Assembly: GCA_964228145.1 (NCBI GenBank)
Contig: CAXQZJ010000024.1
Coordinates: 1-64,000, forward strand
Reading direction: 5' to 3'
Length of the DNA stretch: 64,000 bases
Source of the DNA: Pseudobowmanella sp964228145
Lineage (GTDB): Bacteria > Pseudomonadota > Gammaproteobacteria > Enterobacterales > Alteromonadaceae
Shown: piece after piece, positions 61,746-64,000 of the stretch
How the letters are laid out: each line of letters begins with the position of its first letter
Position numbering within the stretch: position 1 is the stretch's first letter
Translations under genes and position numbers: made by a program
The notes under the pieces: model-generated
Told to the model about the DNA's origin: nothing
The model's input: the letters and a program-made list of their open reading frames with translations, nothing else
Databases searched by the model: none

Positions 61746-62971
61746 TATCCACCCTTGAAAGCCGTTGCCATGTCCCACATCGGGGTGAAAATACCTAACG
61801 CCAATACCAAAACCATCACCGCTACCACAGCTAACAGAATCGGTTCTATTTTGGCCGTGACATTTTTAACATCGTAATCCACTTCTCGCTCATAAAACTG
61901 AGCAACTTCGACCAACAGTTCATCTACCCGGCCGGTCTCTTCACCCACCGCGACCATTTGCAGTATCAAGGGGGTAAACAAGCCACTGCTGTTAGAGGCA
62001 CGCAGCAGGTTTTCACCTTTTTCTATGCTACGGCGCATGTTTTTTATTTGCTCCTCAACATACGCGTTACCCACGGCTTCAGCAACCAGATTAAGTGCCA
62101 CTGTCATCGGTACGCCTGAACTTAACATCATGCCGAAACTTCGTGCATATCGCGCCAACGTGGCACGCTCAATGATGCTGCCAATGACCGGGAACTTGAG
62201 CTTGCGCTTATCCCATTTCAATCGCCCAACAGGCGAATTAATGTAGCGTAAAAAACCGTATATGCCGGCAAACAGGCCAAACAATACCAGCCACCAGTAA
62301 TTCACAAAAAACTCTGATGTGCCAATCAGTATTTTTGTCATCAGCGGTAAATCAGCACCCAGTGAAGCAAACAGATTGCTGAATTTAGGGATAACAAAAA
62401 TGTTTAACACAAACATGGCTGCGATGATGGCGGCAATGACGAACACCGGATATCGGGTTGCCGCTTTTAACTGCCGACGTGTTTCTTGCTCGCGCTCAAG
62501 GTACTCAGAAAGTTGTAAAAACACCTCATCAAGCTTACCGGTATTTTCGCCAACGTGAACAATGCTGACGAACAGGGAGTTAAATACCTCTTTATGGGTG
62601 TTCATAGCAGTAGAAAGGGTTCGGCCTTTCTCCAATTGTTCAGCAATGTCCGCCAGCACCACTTTGAGCTTCTTCGAGGTGGTCGTCTCCACCAATCCGG
62701 TAATGGCGCGTAAAATAGGAATACCTGAGTGAATGAGTGAGTACATTTGACGACTGAACATCGATAACTCATCAAGAGACACACTGCCTTTTCCAAGCAA
62801 TGCACCTAAATCCACCGCGCCTTTGGTGGTTTCCTTATGCACCTCAATTTGTAATGGTATGAGTGTCCTGCGGCGCAAAATTTCTGCTGCATTTTGCGCA
62901 TCACTGGCATCGACCTGACCTTTGGTCAGGCCGCCACTGCTATCTCTGGCTGTATAGCTAAAAAGCGCCAT
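61745..62971 (-). CDS. mshG: MSHA platform protein MshG (GspF/PilC family)
   Basis: Inner-membrane platform protein of the pilus motor. The 408 aa product has an N-terminal domain (YTARDSSGGLTKGQV), two T2SSF domains (about 70-190 and 275-395) and three membrane helices, the last near the C-terminus. Typical motifs include SLDELSMFSRQMYSLIHSGIPILRAI. Two bases separate it from mshE. Confidence 0.96.
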   Translation of the reverse strand: MALFSYTARDSSGGLTKGQVDASDAQNAAEILRRRTLIPLQIEVHKETTKGAVDLGALLGKGSVSLDELSMFSRQMYSLIHSGIPILRAITGLVETTTSKKLKVVLADIAEQLEKGRTLSTAMNTHKEVFNSLFVSIVHVGENTGKLDEVFLQLSEYLEREQETRRQLKAATRYPVFVIAAIIAAMFVLNIFVIPKFSNLFASLGADLPLMTKILIGTSEFFVNYWWLVLFGLFAGIYGFLRYINSPVGRLKWDKRKLKFPVIGSIIERATLARYARSFGMMLSSGVPMTVALNLVAEAVGNAYVEEQIKNMRRSIEKGENLLRASNSSGLFTPLILQMVAVGEETGRVDELLVEVAQFYEREVDYDVKNVTAKIEPILLAVVAVMVLVLALGIFTPMWDMATAFKGG

Positions 62972-62973
62972 GC

Positions 62974-64000
62974 TCAGTCAAGCTCCCAGTTCGGACTTGA
63001 AAACTTGTCGTTTTCCTTTGCCTGTGTTGGCGTTGGCGCCGGCTCAGACACAACCTCTGCAGGTGCAGGATTGGCCTGATTTTGCTGTTGACTGACATGC
63101 TGTGCATGCTCCATCACGTCCTCACCACCGCCGTCTGACACGGTTTCCACCAGTCGTAATACTTCATCAACGCTGGTAATGCCTTGTGCGGCATAGTGCA
63201 GTGCCATATGCGCCAAAGGTTTATAATTAGGCGCTTGCTCTGCGGCATCAGTAAAGGCGATATTATCGGAGTTTTTCAGCGCCTCCATCATGCCTTCTGT
63301 CATTTCCAGCAACTCAAACACACCAATTCGCCCCCGGTAACCTGTGCCGTTACAGGCATCGCAACCGGTCCCTTTTTTGAATTGCATAGTAACGGCATGG
63401 GGATCGATATTTTTTAACCATACCTTTTCTTGCGGCAACGGCTCGTGGTCACTGATACAGTTTTCACAGTTTTTACGAATCAAACGCTGAGCGATAATTG
63501 CTCTTAATGAACTGGCAACCAGATAACCTGGCGCCCCCATATCCAGCAAACGCACAGCGGTGCTGATTGAATCGTTGGTGTGCAGTGTGGATAGCACCAG
63601 GTGACCGGTTAACGCGCCACGCATACCAATCTCAACGGTTTCCGCGTCTCGCATCTCGCCGACCATGATCACATCCGGGTCCTGACGTAATGCAGTGCGC
63701 AACACGCTGGAAAAGTGCAAACCAATTTTATCGTTTATTTGCACCTGATTAATCCGGGGTAAGCGATATTCCACCGGATCTTCTACGGTAATGATTTTAA
63801 CGTCCGGCTTATTCATTTCTGATAAGGACGCGTAAAGCGTCGTCGACTTACCTGAGCCTGTGGGCCCCGTAACCAGGATCATGCCATTGGGTCGTTGCAG
63901 CAGAATTCGGTATCGGTCAACCATATATTGGGGCATACCGGTTTGCTCAAGACTAATCAGCCCGGCTGATTGATCAAGTAACCGCATAACCACGGATTCG
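62974..64000 (-). CDS. mshE: MSHA extension ATPase MshE (C-terminal part, cut by window edge)
   Basis: GspE/PilB-family motor that drives pilus extension. The visible 342 residues cover the ATPase domain: Walker A GPTGSGKSTTLY, Asp box (VEDPVEYRL), Walker B VIMVGEMRDAET, His box LSTLHTNDS, and a tetracysteine zinc motif (CENC and CDACNGTG). In Vibrio, MshE binds c-di-GMP through its N-terminal domain, which lies beyond the window. The frame remains open at 64000 (no start seen), so the gene is partial. The C-terminal tail is Gln/Pro/Ala-rich. Confidence 0.97.
   Translation of the reverse strand, partial: ESVVMRLLDQSAGLISLEQTGMPQYMVDRYRILLQRPNGMILVTGPTGSGKSTTLYASLSEMNKPDVKIITVEDPVEYRLPRINQVQINDKIGLHFSSVLRTALRQDPDVIMVGEMRDAETVEIGMRGALTGHLVLSTLHTNDSISTAVRLLDMGAPGYLVASSLRAIIAQRLIRKNCENCISDHEPLPQEKVWLKNIDPHAVTMQFKKGTGCDACNGTGYRGRIGVFELLEMTEGMMEALKNSDNIAFTDAAEQAPNYKPLAHMALHYAAQGITSVDEVLRLVETVSDGGGEDVMEHAQHVSQQQNQANPAPAEVVSEPAPTPTQAKENDKFSSPNWELD

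Noticed and set aside
1..64000. tRNA, rRNA, CRISPR arrays, insertion sequences, prophage genes, attachment sites
   Set aside because: No sequences resembling these were found; gene order is that of a conserved chromosome backbone with no sign of recent insertion.

Overview
The window is a chromosomal segment of a Gram-negative gammaproteobacterium, most likely an Alteromonadales/Alteromonadaceae marine bacterium. This is inferred from gene content and order: an MSHA pilus locus beside mreBCD, ArcB, a BtuF/CbiB-like pair, a PEP-CTERM protein, and the mla-kds-lpt-rpoN-ptsN cluster. No 16S gene is present, so genus is not assigned. Nearly all of it is dense, conserved housekeeping sequence. I see no prophage, insertion sequence, CRISPR array, tRNA or rRNA.

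Layout. 1-4.1 kb: periplasmic proteases DegQ and DegS (+), then murA and ibaG (-). 4.1-7.2 kb: the Mla retrograde phospholipid transport operon mlaFEDCB (-), which probably continues into ibaG-murA. 7.2-7.7 kb: a gene-poor divergent region where many relatives carry yrbG. 7.7-14.4 kb (+): the LPS export and nitrogen-PTS cluster kdsD-kdsC-lptC-lptA-lptB-rpoN-hpf-ptsN-rapZ-npr, followed by mgtE and an MFS transporter. 17-19.4 kb (-): arcB. 19.7-21.3 kb: folE2 and a PEP-CTERM protein, convergent on a shared terminator. 21.9-27.8 kb: gltBD behind a 0.6 kb palindrome-bearing upstream region. 27.9-34 kb: an unknown small ORF, a DUF2726 protein, then mtnN, a divergent CbiB-like membrane protein, btuF, adenosine kinase and ahcY, a block centred on S-adenosylhomocysteine and cobalamin. 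34-37.7 kb: a DUF1232 protein and a compact five-gene run (rhodanese, unknown, DUF2721, GNAT, FAD oxidoreductase). 37.8-42.1 kb: tyrS, an M23 endopeptidase, an Lrp-family regulator, a probable degenerate AAA protein and darP. 42.1-52.6 kb (-): mreB-mreC-mreD-maf-rng-yhdP-nitrilase-tldD. 52.8-64 kb (-): mshE(partial)-mshG-mshF-mshB-mshA-mshC-mshD-mshO-mshP-mshQ.

Together the genes form three functional blocks: envelope biogenesis and maintenance (Mla, Lpt/Kdo, MurA, MreBCD, YhdP, DegQ/S, M23 peptidase), nitrogen/redox control and assimilation (RpoN, PTS-Ntr, GltBD, ArcB, Lrp-like), and surface attachment (MSHA pilus). The most notable points are a probable pseudo-AAA protein, a CbiB-like protein that has lost canonical motifs, an ArcB lacking one of the two redox cysteines, a transcription terminator directly after the major pilin gene, and a four-repeat LamG-type MshQ. 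I found no convincing wholly new system. Several start codons are reassigned on ribosome-binding-site evidence, stated in the entries.
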